Positions 1 to 6,711 are shown, numbered from the stretch's first letter. The stretch is 7,257 nucleotides of DNA from Methylococcales bacterium (GCA_009692395.1 SHZG01000115.1:1-7257); one strand, 5' to 3'. The notes: generated by a model from the sequence alone, not told the origin. A program made the numbers and translations.

Positions 1-84
1 TTACCTTGTACAACCTCGCAACACGTCTCGTGTCGCCCAAGCACAGACCCCCAGTTCCTGTTGTATCCAGTTCATTGCTATCAT
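1..84 (-). pseudogene. N-terminus of a Tn5/IS4-like transposase, frame broken, runs off the left edge
   Basis: Reading leftward from ATG at 84 (or the in-frame ATG at 75) the frame gives MNWIQQELG and then a non-family tail ending in TAA at 3-1. Moving by -1 at the run of five C (48-52, G on the coding strand) gives GLCLGDTRRVARLYKV, which stays open to the window edge. The composite, W-x9-LGD-x-RR-x-ARL-x2-V, matches the start of Tn5 (IS50) transposase as I recall it (DWAKSVF..LGDPRRTARLVNV), the DNA-binding N-terminal domain of that group. The break could be an inactivating one-base deletion, a sequencing error in the homopolymer, or a -1 frameshift. No clear ribosome binding site precedes either ATG. 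The catalytic DDE domain would lie outside the window. Identification as a transposase start is fairly secure; whether it is functional is unknown. Confidence 0.62.
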
Positions 85-101
85 CGGTTTGTTAGTTCAA
101 A

Positions 102-278
102 TTATCTTACTGTACCGCATTGTGGGAAGTTGTGGGTAATCGTGTGAGTGATGATAGGTGATGTATCAGAAAATTCAAGCAAGCTCGGAATAGTTAAAAT
201 CGGTACGCGAATATAAGTAAGTAGCAAAATGACAATCACAAAAGGCAGTGTTGTCAGCATTAATTTCCATTTCATCAT
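102..278 (-). CDS. Small ORF with one membrane segment, possibly the truncated 5' end of a larger gene
   Basis: A 58-residue ORF starts at tandem ATG codons (278 and 275). It has a lysine-containing N-terminus (MMKWK), then a hydrophobic helix at about residues 8-23 (LPFVIVILLLTY in its core), then a short polar, histidine- and threonine-rich tail (THTITHN) and a stop. The N-terminal part has the look of a genuine inner-membrane protein or uncleaved signal anchor. The tail from about residue 45 reads like non-coding DNA and coincides with a possible insertion-sequence end (121-148). One reading is therefore that a membrane-protein gene was cut off by the transposase element to its left. No good Shine-Dalgarno sequence precedes the start (AT-rich AAAAATATTCATC). 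I do not recognise the family. A small membrane protein in its own right and a chance ORF are the alternatives. Confidence 0.35.
   Translation of the reverse strand: MMKWKLMLTTLPFVIVILLLTYIRVPILTIPSLLEFSDTSPIITHTITHNFPQCGTVR
121..148. mobile_element. Possible outer end of the left insertion sequence
   Basis: This stretch contains TGTGGG twice at a 10-bp spacing (121-126 and 131-136), then TAATCGTGTGAG. It lies 37-64 bp upstream of the transposase start, where an IS4-family terminal inverted repeat would be expected, and it is where the neighbouring 58-codon ORF loses coding character. The other end of the element is outside the window, so neither the inverted repeat nor a target duplication can be confirmed. 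Confidence 0.22.
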
Positions 279-316
279 GATGAATATTTTTTAAATACAG
301 GGTGGATGTGGGTAGA

Positions 317-455
317 TATAGCTAACCGTTAATAAAATGATTACAAAACCGTTCGCACTGAGCCTGTCGAAGTGTGAATGTGGTTCGACAAGGCTCTCAT
401 GAGCTTGTCGAATGGCTCACCACAAACGGTATTATTTTATTGTGCGTTAGCTCTA
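317..455. repeat. Nested intergenic inverted repeat with TGTCGAA cores
   Basis: The 139-bp element is built as inverted repeats inside one another. Outer arms 317-341 and 431-455 pair at about 20 of 25 positions, including GCTAAC/GTTAGC and the AATAAAAT/ATTTTATT blocks. Middle arms 348-364 and 414-430 pair at 13 of 17 (ACCGTT..TGAGCC). Three cores lie in the centre: GAGCCTGTCGAA (360-371), its inverse TTCGACAAGGCTC (384-396) and GAGCTTGTCGAA (401-412). Such TTCGACAGGCTCA-type palindromes are common dispersed intergenic repeats in many bacterial genomes. On the minus strand the middle hairpin is followed by TTTTG, so it may also act as the 3' end of the ubiC transcript. Both outer ends lie at TA dinucleotides, as seen with some non-autonomous elements, but this could be chance. 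Confidence 0.75.
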
Positions 456-485
456 GTTGAATTGAAAGTCTAACTGCTGACTGTA

Positions 486-1040
486 TTACAAAATCTCAGG
501 CAGAAAAAACTCACTAACCAGCATTTGCTGATGTTTAATCGCATACACGGTGCGTCTGCCCCATATCGGTTGCTTAATATGGGCGACATCCAAGGCGTTG
601 AGTGTCCACTCATTAGGATTAATCAAGCTCACATCCATAGCGATACGTTCTAAGTGCGGATAGGAAAAAATCACTTCGCCTAAGGGGCGCGTACCTAACT
701 TGGATAAGCTACGGTTGGCAATTGTGATAGTCGAGGCGGGAATAATGGTTCTGGCTAAAATCAGTGGTTTTCCATTAGCGTGTAATAGCACTTCGCGGGT
801 TAAACACACACGTTGTTCATGCAAACCCAATAATTGTCGTTCTGTTAAAAACGGCACGCGCCATTGTTGAAACAATACTTTCACTGCCACTGCATCGCCA
901 TAAGTAGCGCGTAATCGCTGGGTAAGTGAGCCTGCTTCGAATGTCCACGCCTGCACGGCTTCAGGGAGTTTATGGCGTGTCCCGTGTCGGTTTTCTTGCC
1001 ATAAGGGTTCTTTGTTGAATAACACACTGTTGGTAGTCAA
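486..1040 (-). CDS. ubiC: Chorismate lyase (chorismate pyruvate-lyase)
   Basis: UbiC removes pyruvate from chorismate to give 4-hydroxybenzoate, the ring precursor of ubiquinone; it is a soluble cytoplasmic enzyme. The 184-residue protein shows the family landmarks: FEAGSLTQRL (34-43), LTREVLL (80-86) with R82 matching the active-site arginine of E. coli UbiC (R76), ARTIIPASTI (96-105), LGTRPLGEVIF (115-125), the WGRR motif (160-163) and SEFFLP (176-181), where E177 matches E. coli E155. It is slightly longer than the 165-residue E. coli protein because of an N-terminal extension. The start is TTG at 1040, the first possible start after the in-frame recG stop at 1049-1047; an AGAGG inside the last recG codons could be its ribosome binding site, with a somewhat long spacer. 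GTG at 1025 is the alternative. It is the last gene of the ridA-recG-ubiC run; ubiA does not follow. Confidence 0.93.
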   Translation of the reverse strand: MTTNSVLFNKEPLWQENRHGTRHKLPEAVQAWTFEAGSLTQRLRATYGDAVAVKVLFQQWRVPFLTERQLLGLHEQRVCLTREVLLHANGKPLILARTIIPASTITIANRSLSKLGTRPLGEVIFSYPHLERIAMDVSLINPNEWTLNALDVAHIKQPIWGRRTVYAIKHQQMLVSEFFLPEIL

Positions 1041-1046
1041 ACGGGC

Positions 1047-3131
1047 TTAAACCTCTGCGTAATTAGTAGACACACCCAGCCAGCGATCACATAAGGGCTG
1101 TACGGCGTGGGGTGTGTCGATAAAAAATTGTTCGCCGATTTGTTGGATGATGTCCAATAAATCGGCATCTCTGGCTAAATCAGCCACTTTAAAATGAATT
1201 TGTCCTGTTTGGCGCGTTCCCATGACATCACCCGGCCCGCGTAGTTGCAAATCTTTTTCAGCAATCACAAAACCGTCGTTGCTGTCGCGTAAAATGCCTA
1301 AGCGTTGCCGTGCGGTGTCTGATAACGGCGATTGATACATCAATAAACAATAGCTGTCATCCGCGCCACGCCCGACACGTCCGCGTAGTTGATGCAACTG
1401 TGATAAGCCTAGGCGTTCAGGATTTTCAATTATCATTAAGCCTGCATTCGGCACATCAACGCCGACTTCAATCACCGTGGTAGCAACTAATAAATCCAGC
1501 TCGTGATTTTTAAATGCCTGCATGATGGCATCTTTTTCTGCGGATTTCATGCGTCCATGAATAAGCGCGATACGCACAGCGGGCAAGGCTTGCATTAATA
1601 GTTCAGCAGTTTTTTCGGCGGCTTCACATTGCAGAACTTCCGATTCTTCAATCAGGGTACACACCCAATAGCCTTGGCGTTTTTTATCCACCCAATGATT
1701 AATTCTATCAATCACACTGTCACGGCGTTCGGCTGGAATGACGCTGGTAACAACAGGCGTTCGATTGGGTGGCAGTGCATCAATGATGGATATATCTAAA
1801 TCGGAATATTGCAACATGGCAAGCGTGCGGGGAATTGGGGTAGCAGTCATGACTAATTGATGGGGGCGTAGTCCTGCTTGTTGCCCTTTATCGCGGAGAG
1901 CCATGCGTTGATGCACACCAAAGCGGTGTTGTTCATCAATAATAATTAAACCCAGTTTGTGAAACTGTACGCTGTCTTGAAATAAGGCATGAGTGCCGAC
2001 AATAAGCCCCGCTGAACCATCGGCTAAGGCTTGCAAAGTCGCGGCGCGTGGTTTGCCTTTTAACTGCCCTGTTAAATACACGACTTGGGTTTGAAAACTG
2101 GCAAACCACGCGCTGAAATTGCGGTAATGTTGTTCTGCGAGTAATTCAGTCGGTGCCATCACGGCGACTTGATAACCCGCTGTCAACGCCAACAATGCCG
2201 CATAAGCTGCCACTACGGTTTTACCTGAACCCACATCACCTTGTACTAAGCGCATCATTGGATGTGATGAAACACAATCGGCTTCAATTTCGGCAATCAC
2301 TCGTTGTTGTGCGCCTGTTAAAGCAAACGGTAAGGAACGCAAAAAATGCGCTTTACTGTTTTCCAGCGCGGGGCTAAAAAACGACGGAGCTTGCCAAACT
2401 TTCGCCGATACTTTGGATTTTTTCAAGCTCAAATAATGACTGAGTAATTCTTCAAATGCCAAGCGTTTCAACGCAGGTAAACTTCCATTTTGTAACGCTA
2501 CCATCGACACCGATTCATCGGGCGCGTGTAGCGTGTGGATTGCCTCTAGCAATGACGGATATTGATAACGTTGTAACAGTTCAGCGGGAATCCAATCTTC
2601 CAATAATTCGACTTCATTCAAGGCTTGTTTAACCGCTTTGCGCAACGTCAGTTGACTTAAACCTTCGGTCAACGGATACACTGGCGTTAAATGGTTTTCG
2701 GGAATATAACTTTCACGGTTAGCCAGCACACGGTATTCAGGATGCACCATTTCCAACCCCGCATAACCGTGGCGCACTTCGGCAAAACAACTCAGCCACG
2801 TTCCCGCTTTCATCGTATTGTGTTGGTCGGCACTGAAATGAAAAAACTTCAACGACAGAAAACCCGTGCCGTCACTAATGCGACAAATCAGGCTTTTACG
2901 CCCTTTGTTCAACACATCAATAAAGTCCACTTTGCCGCAAATCATCACTGTCATACCTGCGGTCAGTGAGCCGATAGGATGCACGCGGGTTCGGTCTTCA
3001 TACCGTAGTGGCAGATGAAAAATTAGGTCTTGAATAAGGCGAATACCTAATTTATGCAAACGGTTGACGGTTTGCGCCCCAACTCCCGTTAAAGTAGCAA
3101 CTGGTTGAGTGAGTGTGTGCGGGGTTTTCAT
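1047..3131 (-). CDS. recG: ATP-dependent DNA helicase RecG
   Basis: RecG is a monomeric superfamily 2 double-stranded DNA translocase that reverses stalled replication forks and remodels Holliday junctions, R-loops and D-loops. At 694 residues it has the usual length. Visible parts are the N-terminal wedge/OB-fold region (about 1-155, with the LxGVGxxxxxxLxxLGI helix-hairpin-like start at 14-30), LTGAQQRVI (271-279), Walker A GDVGSGKT (298-305), APTELLAEQH (326-335), the DEAH-box variant DEQH (399-402), motif III TATPIPRT (429-436), the second RecA-like domain with IHGRMKSAEKD (524-534), TTVIEVGVDVPNA (551-563), motif VI QLRGRVGRG (581-589), and the C-terminal TRG translocation region DLQLRGPGDVMGTRQTG (627-643). 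All catalytic motifs are intact. The ATG at 3131 has AAGG (3140-3137) with a 5-nt spacer, and the ridA stop lies only 11 nt upstream, so the two genes are probably translated from one transcript. Confidence 0.98.
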   Translation of the reverse strand: MKTPHTLTQPVATLTGVGAQTVNRLHKLGIRLIQDLIFHLPLRYEDRTRVHPIGSLTAGMTVMICGKVDFIDVLNKGRKSLICRISDGTGFLSLKFFHFSADQHNTMKAGTWLSCFAEVRHGYAGLEMVHPEYRVLANRESYIPENHLTPVYPLTEGLSQLTLRKAVKQALNEVELLEDWIPAELLQRYQYPSLLEAIHTLHAPDESVSMVALQNGSLPALKRLAFEELLSHYLSLKKSKVSAKVWQAPSFFSPALENSKAHFLRSLPFALTGAQQRVIAEIEADCVSSHPMMRLVQGDVGSGKTVVAAYAALLALTAGYQVAVMAPTELLAEQHYRNFSAWFASFQTQVVYLTGQLKGKPRAATLQALADGSAGLIVGTHALFQDSVQFHKLGLIIIDEQHRFGVHQRMALRDKGQQAGLRPHQLVMTATPIPRTLAMLQYSDLDISIIDALPPNRTPVVTSVIPAERRDSVIDRINHWVDKKRQGYWVCTLIEESEVLQCEAAEKTAELLMQALPAVRIALIHGRMKSAEKDAIMQAFKNHELDLLVATTVIEVGVDVPNAGLMIIENPERLGLSQLHQLRGRVGRGADDSYCLLMYQSPLSDTARQRLGILRDSNDGFVIAEKDLQLRGPGDVMGTRQTGQIHFKVADLARDADLLDIIQQIGEQFFIDTPHAVQPLCDRWLGVSTNYAEV

Positions 3132-3142
3132 TTAAGCCTTAA

Positions 3143-3544
3143 TTAAGAAGCAGGATACTCTTGCGGTTTCAACACCATAATGGCATCCATCTCTACGCCT
3201 GCCCCTTTGGGTAATGCCGCCACGCCAATCGCGGCTCGTGCGGGATACGGTTCATCAAAATACTTCGCCATAATTTCATTCACAATGGGAAAATGCACTA
3301 AATCGGTCAAAAATACATTGAGCTTAACAATATCAGAAAAATCACCCTCAGCGGCTAACGCAACGGCTTTTAGATTGTCAAAAACTTGGGTAATTTGCGC
3401 AGCAATATCGCCTTCAATCAGCATCATGGTTTCAGGAATTAACGGTATCTGACCAGAAAGATATACCGTGCGATCTACTTTAACCGCTTGTGAATAAGTA
3501 CCTATGGCTTGTGGTGCATCAAGAGTTTGAATAATAGTTTTCAT
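3143..3544 (-). CDS. ridA: RidA family 2-iminobutanoate/2-iminopropanoate deaminase
   Basis: RidA (YjgF/YER057c/UK114 family) hydrolyses reactive enamine/imine intermediates such as 2-aminoacrylate made by PLP enzymes, and so protects other PLP enzymes; it works as a cytosolic trimer. The 133-residue protein is close to the usual 125-130. Family signatures are AIGTYSQAV (13-21) with Y17, YLSGQIPL (28-35), the central IAAQITQVFDNLKAVALAAE stretch (47-66), KLNVFLTD (74-81), YPARAAIGV (100-108), where R103 is the substrate carboxylate-binding arginine (R105 in E. coli), and VEMDAIMV (117-124), where E118 is the catalytic glutamate equivalent. The GQIP segment is followed by PETMMLIEG rather than the more common DPxTGxxV, a minor variation. 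The ATG at 3544 has AGGA (3554-3551) with a 6-nt spacer. A position just upstream of recG is common in gammaproteobacteria. Confidence 0.96.
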   Translation of the reverse strand: MKTIIQTLDAPQAIGTYSQAVKVDRTVYLSGQIPLIPETMMLIEGDIAAQITQVFDNLKAVALAAEGDFSDIVKLNVFLTDLVHFPIVNEIMAKYFDEPYPARAAIGVAALPKGAGVEMDAIMVLKPQEYPAS

Positions 3545-3572
3545 GGTGAATCCTGTTGTAACAAAAAGGGGA

Positions 3573-3600
3573 ATTATTATAATACTTTAGCGGTATTCAA
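3573..3600 (-). promoter_or_regulatory. Possible internal promoter for ridA-recG-ubiC
   Basis: At the end of the M50 gene the minus strand reads TTGAAT (3600-3595), 16 nt, then AATAAT (3578-3573), with an overlapping perfect TATAAT at 3581-3576. It lies about 20-30 nt ahead of the ridA start, which would allow ridA-recG-ubiC to be expressed separately from the M50 gene. The sequence is AT-rich, so chance matches are likely. Confidence 0.28.
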
Positions 3601-4230
3601 CGTTGATTTTAAGCAATAAAAAATAACAATTACACTGATAATAATCCAAATACCGCCCCATAATATAGTTGCGCCACCTGTATATTCAGCTAATAAATAG
3701 GCATCGGAGGGTAAATTACTACGAGAAATAGTATCGCTATAAATATCTAACGGCGCGTATAGCATACTGGTTAAGCCAATAACTCTAAGCGCGAAATCAT
3801 TATAGTGTTCAGCAAGATAGGTTGCCATTAATAACATCACGCCGCCAGTTAATAAACCGAATAACCAGCTAAATAAACTGCGCGATAAGAACACCGTGAT
3901 AAGAATCATGCTGATAGCTAATATCTTCATAATAGTTTTATCATAATTACTTTTGACACTGGCAAGGTAAATAACCACGCCCCAGAGTAATGAGCCTATA
4001 TAACCCGCTGATAAGATAATAAAACGATTACCACCTAGCGAAATAACATGACCGCCTTGCTCTTTATTAATAACTAATTCTTTAACCGTGCCACCTGTTA
4101 ATAAAGTGGCTAATGCGTGTGATGATTCATGAAAGAATACGACCAATAGTTTTAATGGATAGAGAATAGAATAATCCCAAGCAATAACAATTAATCCTAC
4201 TGTTAGAATAAGCGTACCGAGTTGTTTCAT
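3577..4230 (-). CDS. M50B-like membrane-embedded metalloprotease (predicted)
   Basis: This is a 217-residue, strongly hydrophobic protein that fits the M50B peptidase-like family of intramembrane zinc proteases. A first membrane helix (about 3-19) is followed by a helix carrying the zinc-binding HExxH motif as HESSH (H34-H38) within FFHESSHALATLLTGG. Next come GGHVISLGG (59-67), the family-typical LSAGYIGSLLWG helix (73-84), further helices at about 100-117 and 118-140, LDIYSDTI (161-168) with D162 and D166 as possible third zinc ligands, and TGGATILWGGIW (184-195) leading into the last helix. The site-2-protease NPDG motif is not evident, as expected for M50B. The substrate is unknown; site-2 proteases in general cut membrane-anchored regulators. 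The ATG at 4230 lacks a clear Shine-Dalgarno sequence. The gene lies between copA and ridA on the same strand; no functional link is established. Confidence 0.8.
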   Translation of the reverse strand: MKQLGTLILTVGLIVIAWDYSILYPLKLLVVFFHESSHALATLLTGGTVKELVINKEQGGHVISLGGNRFIILSAGYIGSLLWGVVIYLASVKSNYDKTIMKILAISMILITVFLSRSLFSWLFGLLTGGVMLLMATYLAEHYNDFALRVIGLTSMLYAPLDIYSDTISRSNLPSDAYLLAEYTGGATILWGGIWIIISVIVIFYCLKSTLNTAKVL

Positions 4231-4269
4231 TGATTATTAGACAATTAAATTTTTACAATATAGTGCATA

Positions 4270-4302
4270 ATAGATAACATCCATTAAAGGGATGTTATCT
4301 AT
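4270..4302 (-). terminator. 13-bp hairpin downstream of copA
   Basis: Arms 4270-4282 (ATAGATAACATCC) and 4290-4302 are perfect complements around a 7-nt loop. The hairpin starts 19 nt beyond the copA stop codon and is followed on the minus strand by TATGCACTATATTG. It is a plausible transcript end for copZ-copA, but the stem is AT-rich and there is no real U-run, so it may instead be a 3' stabilising hairpin, a weak terminator allowing read-through into the M50 gene, or an operator for it. Confidence 0.5.
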
Positions 4303-4321
4303 AAAAATATGATAGATATAA

Positions 4322-6553
4322 TTATTTATCATCTAATTTTGTCCAACGTAACCGATTAGCATTCGTCACCACTGTGACCGATGACATTGCCATTGCCGCG
4401 CCTGCAATCATCGGATTTAATAATACCCCGAACAACGGATATAACAAACCAGCGGCAAGCGGAATACTGAGTGTATTGTAAATAAATGCACCGAATAGGT
4501 TTTGTTTAATATTAATTACCGTGGCTTTCGATAAGGCAATGGCTTCAGGAACTTTGAGTAATGAGCCTTGCAAAATCACCACATCGGCACTTTCAATTGC
4601 CACATCTGTTCCTGTACCAATTGCAAAACCAACATTGGCTTGCGCTAATGCGGGGGCATCATTAATACCATCACCAACCATGCCGACAATCTCGCCGAGT
4701 CGTTGTAATTCTTTGACGACCGCCGCTTTATCTGGCGGTAATACTTGCGCTCTTACTTCGCTAATACCCGCTTGCTTAGCGATTGCTTGGGCAGTAATTG
4801 AGTTATCGCCTGTGACCATAATGACGCGAATACCTAAGTGTTGCAGGTGCTGCACAGCGGCGGCTGAATCTTTTTTAATCGGATCAGACACGGCAATAAT
4901 ACCCACCACGCGTTGATTGACTGCTAATAACATCGGCGTTTGCCCTAAGTGAGCGAATTGTTCCAGTTGTGCGGTGTATTCGACCGTTGATAGGTTATGC
5001 TCTGCCATTAACGCGGTGTTGCCGAATAATATTGCTTGGTCGTCAATTTGTCCGCTAACCCCATGACCTGCACTGGCGGCAAAGTGGGTGACTTTAGTGA
5101 GTGGCAGTTGTTTTTGTTCAGCGGCAGCAATAATTGCGGCGGCTAACGGGTGTTCTGAACCTGATTCAATACTGGCAGCAAGTTGTAAAACTGCGTCTTC
5201 GCTCAAATCAGCCAGCGTGGTAATCGCAGAAACCGTGGGTTTGCCTTCGGTGACTGTGCCTGTTTTATCCAGCACCAAGCAAGTGATTTTACCCGCGCTT
5301 TGCAGTGCATCACCTTTACGAATCAAAATACCTGATTGCGCGGCTCTTCCGACTGCCACCATCACGGAAATAGGTGTCGCTAAACCTAATGCACACGGGC
5401 AAGCAATCACCAGCACCGTCATGGAAGTGACAAATGCGTAACCTAAGGAGGGGTCAGGGCCAACCGCGTACCACATGAAAAAGGTGAATACCGATAACGC
5501 GACCACCGCTGGTACAAATACCGCCGAAATTCTATCCGCTAACCGCGCAATTTCAGGCTTGCTGCTTTGCGCTTGCCGTACACTATTAATGATTTGCGCT
5601 AAGGCAGTATCGCGACCAATACGCGTTGCCATAAATAAAAAACTGCCCGTTTGATTCATCGTACCTGCTACCACCTGCATACCCACGGTTTTTTCCACGG
5701 GTAATGATTCACCCGTCAGCATGGATTCATCAACGCTGGAATGTCCTTCAATCAATACGCCATCCACGGCGATTTTTTCACCCGGCCGCACGCGTAAGGT
5801 TTCACCTAAACCGACGTGTTCGATGGCAATATCGAGTTCTTCGCCGTCTCTAATCACGCGAGCGGTGCGCGGTTGTAAGCCTATGAGTTGTCGAATTGCT
5901 GATGAAGTACGCCCTCTGGCGAGTGTTTCTAAACCCGTGCCTAAATTGATAAAGGCTAAAATAACCACCGCCGCTTCAAAATACGCATGAGTGGCTATCA
6001 CAGGCAACAGGGCTTGATAATCAATGACAATACAGGAATATATCCACGCCGAACCCGTGCCTAAGGCAATCAGCGTATCCATATTAGCTTGTTTTAACAG
6101 TAAGGATTTAACCGCGCCTTTATAAAAATGTTCGCCTGAATACGCCATGATAGCCAAAGTAATCAGCGCGATAATCACCCAAAACCACCACACACTCATA
6201 TCAGGCATCCAGCCCAGCATATCAATCAGCATTAAAAATGCACCAAAGCCGCCCGAGACTTTAGCTTTTGTCATTAGCTGTTGATAACGCTGCTGTTCTT
6301 GTTGTTCTTGTTCAGCGGGGTCTTCAAAACCTTCCATAATGGCGGCATCAAAGCCCGCGTCTTTAACGGCTTGCTTTAACTGTTCAGGATCGCTATTGCC
6401 CTTGACTAACGCGGAATGATCAGCAAAATTAACCGTGACTTCGGTGACACCCGCAACGGCAGTTAACGCACCTTCGACTGCGCCAACACACCCCGCACAG
6501 CGCATTCCTAAAATGGATAAGCGAATGCCCTCCGCTGTTTGATCTTGAGACAT
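4322..6553 (-). CDS. copA: Cu+-exporting P1B-type ATPase CopA
   Basis: CopA pumps cytoplasmic Cu+ across the inner membrane using ATP and is the main bacterial copper-efflux pump. From the ATG at 6553 it has 743 residues. In order: one N-terminal HMA metal-binding domain with GMRCAGC (16-22), a Gln/Glu-rich linker (80-92), two class-specific helices and membrane helices up to about 210, the actuator domain with TGES (280-283), the membrane CPC motif (385-387), DKTGT with phosphorylated D429, the nucleotide-binding SEHP (466-469), TGDN (581-584), the GDGINDAP hinge (627-634), and the last two helices with YN (692-693) and MSS (723-725). CPC + YN + MSS is the P1B-1 signature for monovalent copper (or silver). 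I chose 6553 because TAGGGGG sits 4 nt ahead of it; an upstream in-frame ATG at 6616 would add 21 residues translated from a repeat. copZ lies 188 nt upstream on the same strand. Confidence 0.96.
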   Translation of the reverse strand: MSQDQTAEGIRLSILGMRCAGCVGAVEGALTAVAGVTEVTVNFADHSALVKGNSDPEQLKQAVKDAGFDAAIMEGFEDPAEQEQQEQQRYQQLMTKAKVSGGFGAFLMLIDMLGWMPDMSVWWFWVIIALITLAIMAYSGEHFYKGAVKSLLLKQANMDTLIALGTGSAWIYSCIVIDYQALLPVIATHAYFEAAVVILAFINLGTGLETLARGRTSSAIRQLIGLQPRTARVIRDGEELDIAIEHVGLGETLRVRPGEKIAVDGVLIEGHSSVDESMLTGESLPVEKTVGMQVVAGTMNQTGSFLFMATRIGRDTALAQIINSVRQAQSSKPEIARLADRISAVFVPAVVALSVFTFFMWYAVGPDPSLGYAFVTSMTVLVIACPCALGLATPISVMVAVGRAAQSGILIRKGDALQSAGKITCLVLDKTGTVTEGKPTVSAITTLADLSEDAVLQLAASIESGSEHPLAAAIIAAAEQKQLPLTKVTHFAASAGHGVSGQIDDQAILFGNTALMAEHNLSTVEYTAQLEQFAHLGQTPMLLAVNQRVVGIIAVSDPIKKDSAAAVQHLQHLGIRVIMVTGDNSITAQAIAKQAGISEVRAQVLPPDKAAVVKELQRLGEIVGMVGDGINDAPALAQANVGFAIGTGTDVAIESADVVILQGSLLKVPEAIALSKATVINIKQNLFGAFIYNTLSIPLAAGLLYPLFGVLLNPMIAGAAMAMSSVTVVTNANRLRWTKLDDK

Positions 6554-6592
6554 AAAACCCCCTAAACAATGAGTTACTGATAAAAAGCCATA

Positions 6593-6711
6593 GTCCACGA
6601 AAAGCACGAAAGGCACGAAAAAATCAAAGCGAATGTGTCTTGTCCACGCGTTAAATAATACACACTATAATTTTTTTAGTCTTTTTCGTGCTTTTCGTGT
6701 CTTTCGTGGAC
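6593..6711. repeat. Inverted repeat made of tandem TTTCGTG 9-mers between copZ and copA
   Basis: Arms 6593-6622 and 6682-6711 are inverted copies agreeing at about 27 of 30 positions, with a 59-bp spacer. Each arm is three tandem 9-mers of the form NNTTTCGTG (right arm: TTTTTCGTG, CTTTTCGTG, TCTTTCGTG) closed by GAC. TTTCGTG-type strings occur as dispersed intergenic repeats in several environmental bacterial groups, from general knowledge. The transcript through this gap could form a long stem just before copA. The left arm reaches the in-frame ATG at 6616, which explains the spurious longer copA reading frame. Confidence 0.8.

Noticed and set aside
317..455. tRNA or other classical structured RNA gene
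   Set aside because: The pairing is one long nested hairpin with no cloverleaf, no T-loop GTTCRA in the right context and no CCA-like end; a dispersed repeat explains it better.
1041..1049. A natural RecG-UbiC fusion by stop read-through
   Set aside because: The stop is a plain TAA after a complete RecG C-terminus and both families are normally separate; sharing the frame has a one-in-three chance.
2153..2969. Plus-strand open frames of 74 and 92 codons opposite recG
   Set aside because: They lie wholly antisense to conserved recG helicase and OB-fold codons, and their translations show no domain-like pattern.
3180..3452. Plus-strand 90-codon open frame opposite ridA
   Set aside because: Fully antisense to a conserved gene, without a ribosome binding site or recognisable motif.
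4521..5990. Plus-strand open frames of 89-131 codons opposite copA
   Set aside because: They are Ser/Thr/Ala-rich shadows typical of the antisense of a GC-biased coding frame, and all fall within essential CopA domains.
6554..6616. Upstream in-frame ATG at 6616 as the true CopA start, adding 21 residues
   Set aside because: The extension is translated from the TTTCGTG repeat, has no family similarity and lacks a good ribosome binding site, whereas ATG 6553 has TAGGGGG 4 nt upstream and is followed directly by the HMA domain.
6593..6711. CRISPR array
   Set aside because: The repeated units are 9-mers in direct tandem without spacers, and the two blocks are inverted; there are no cas genes.
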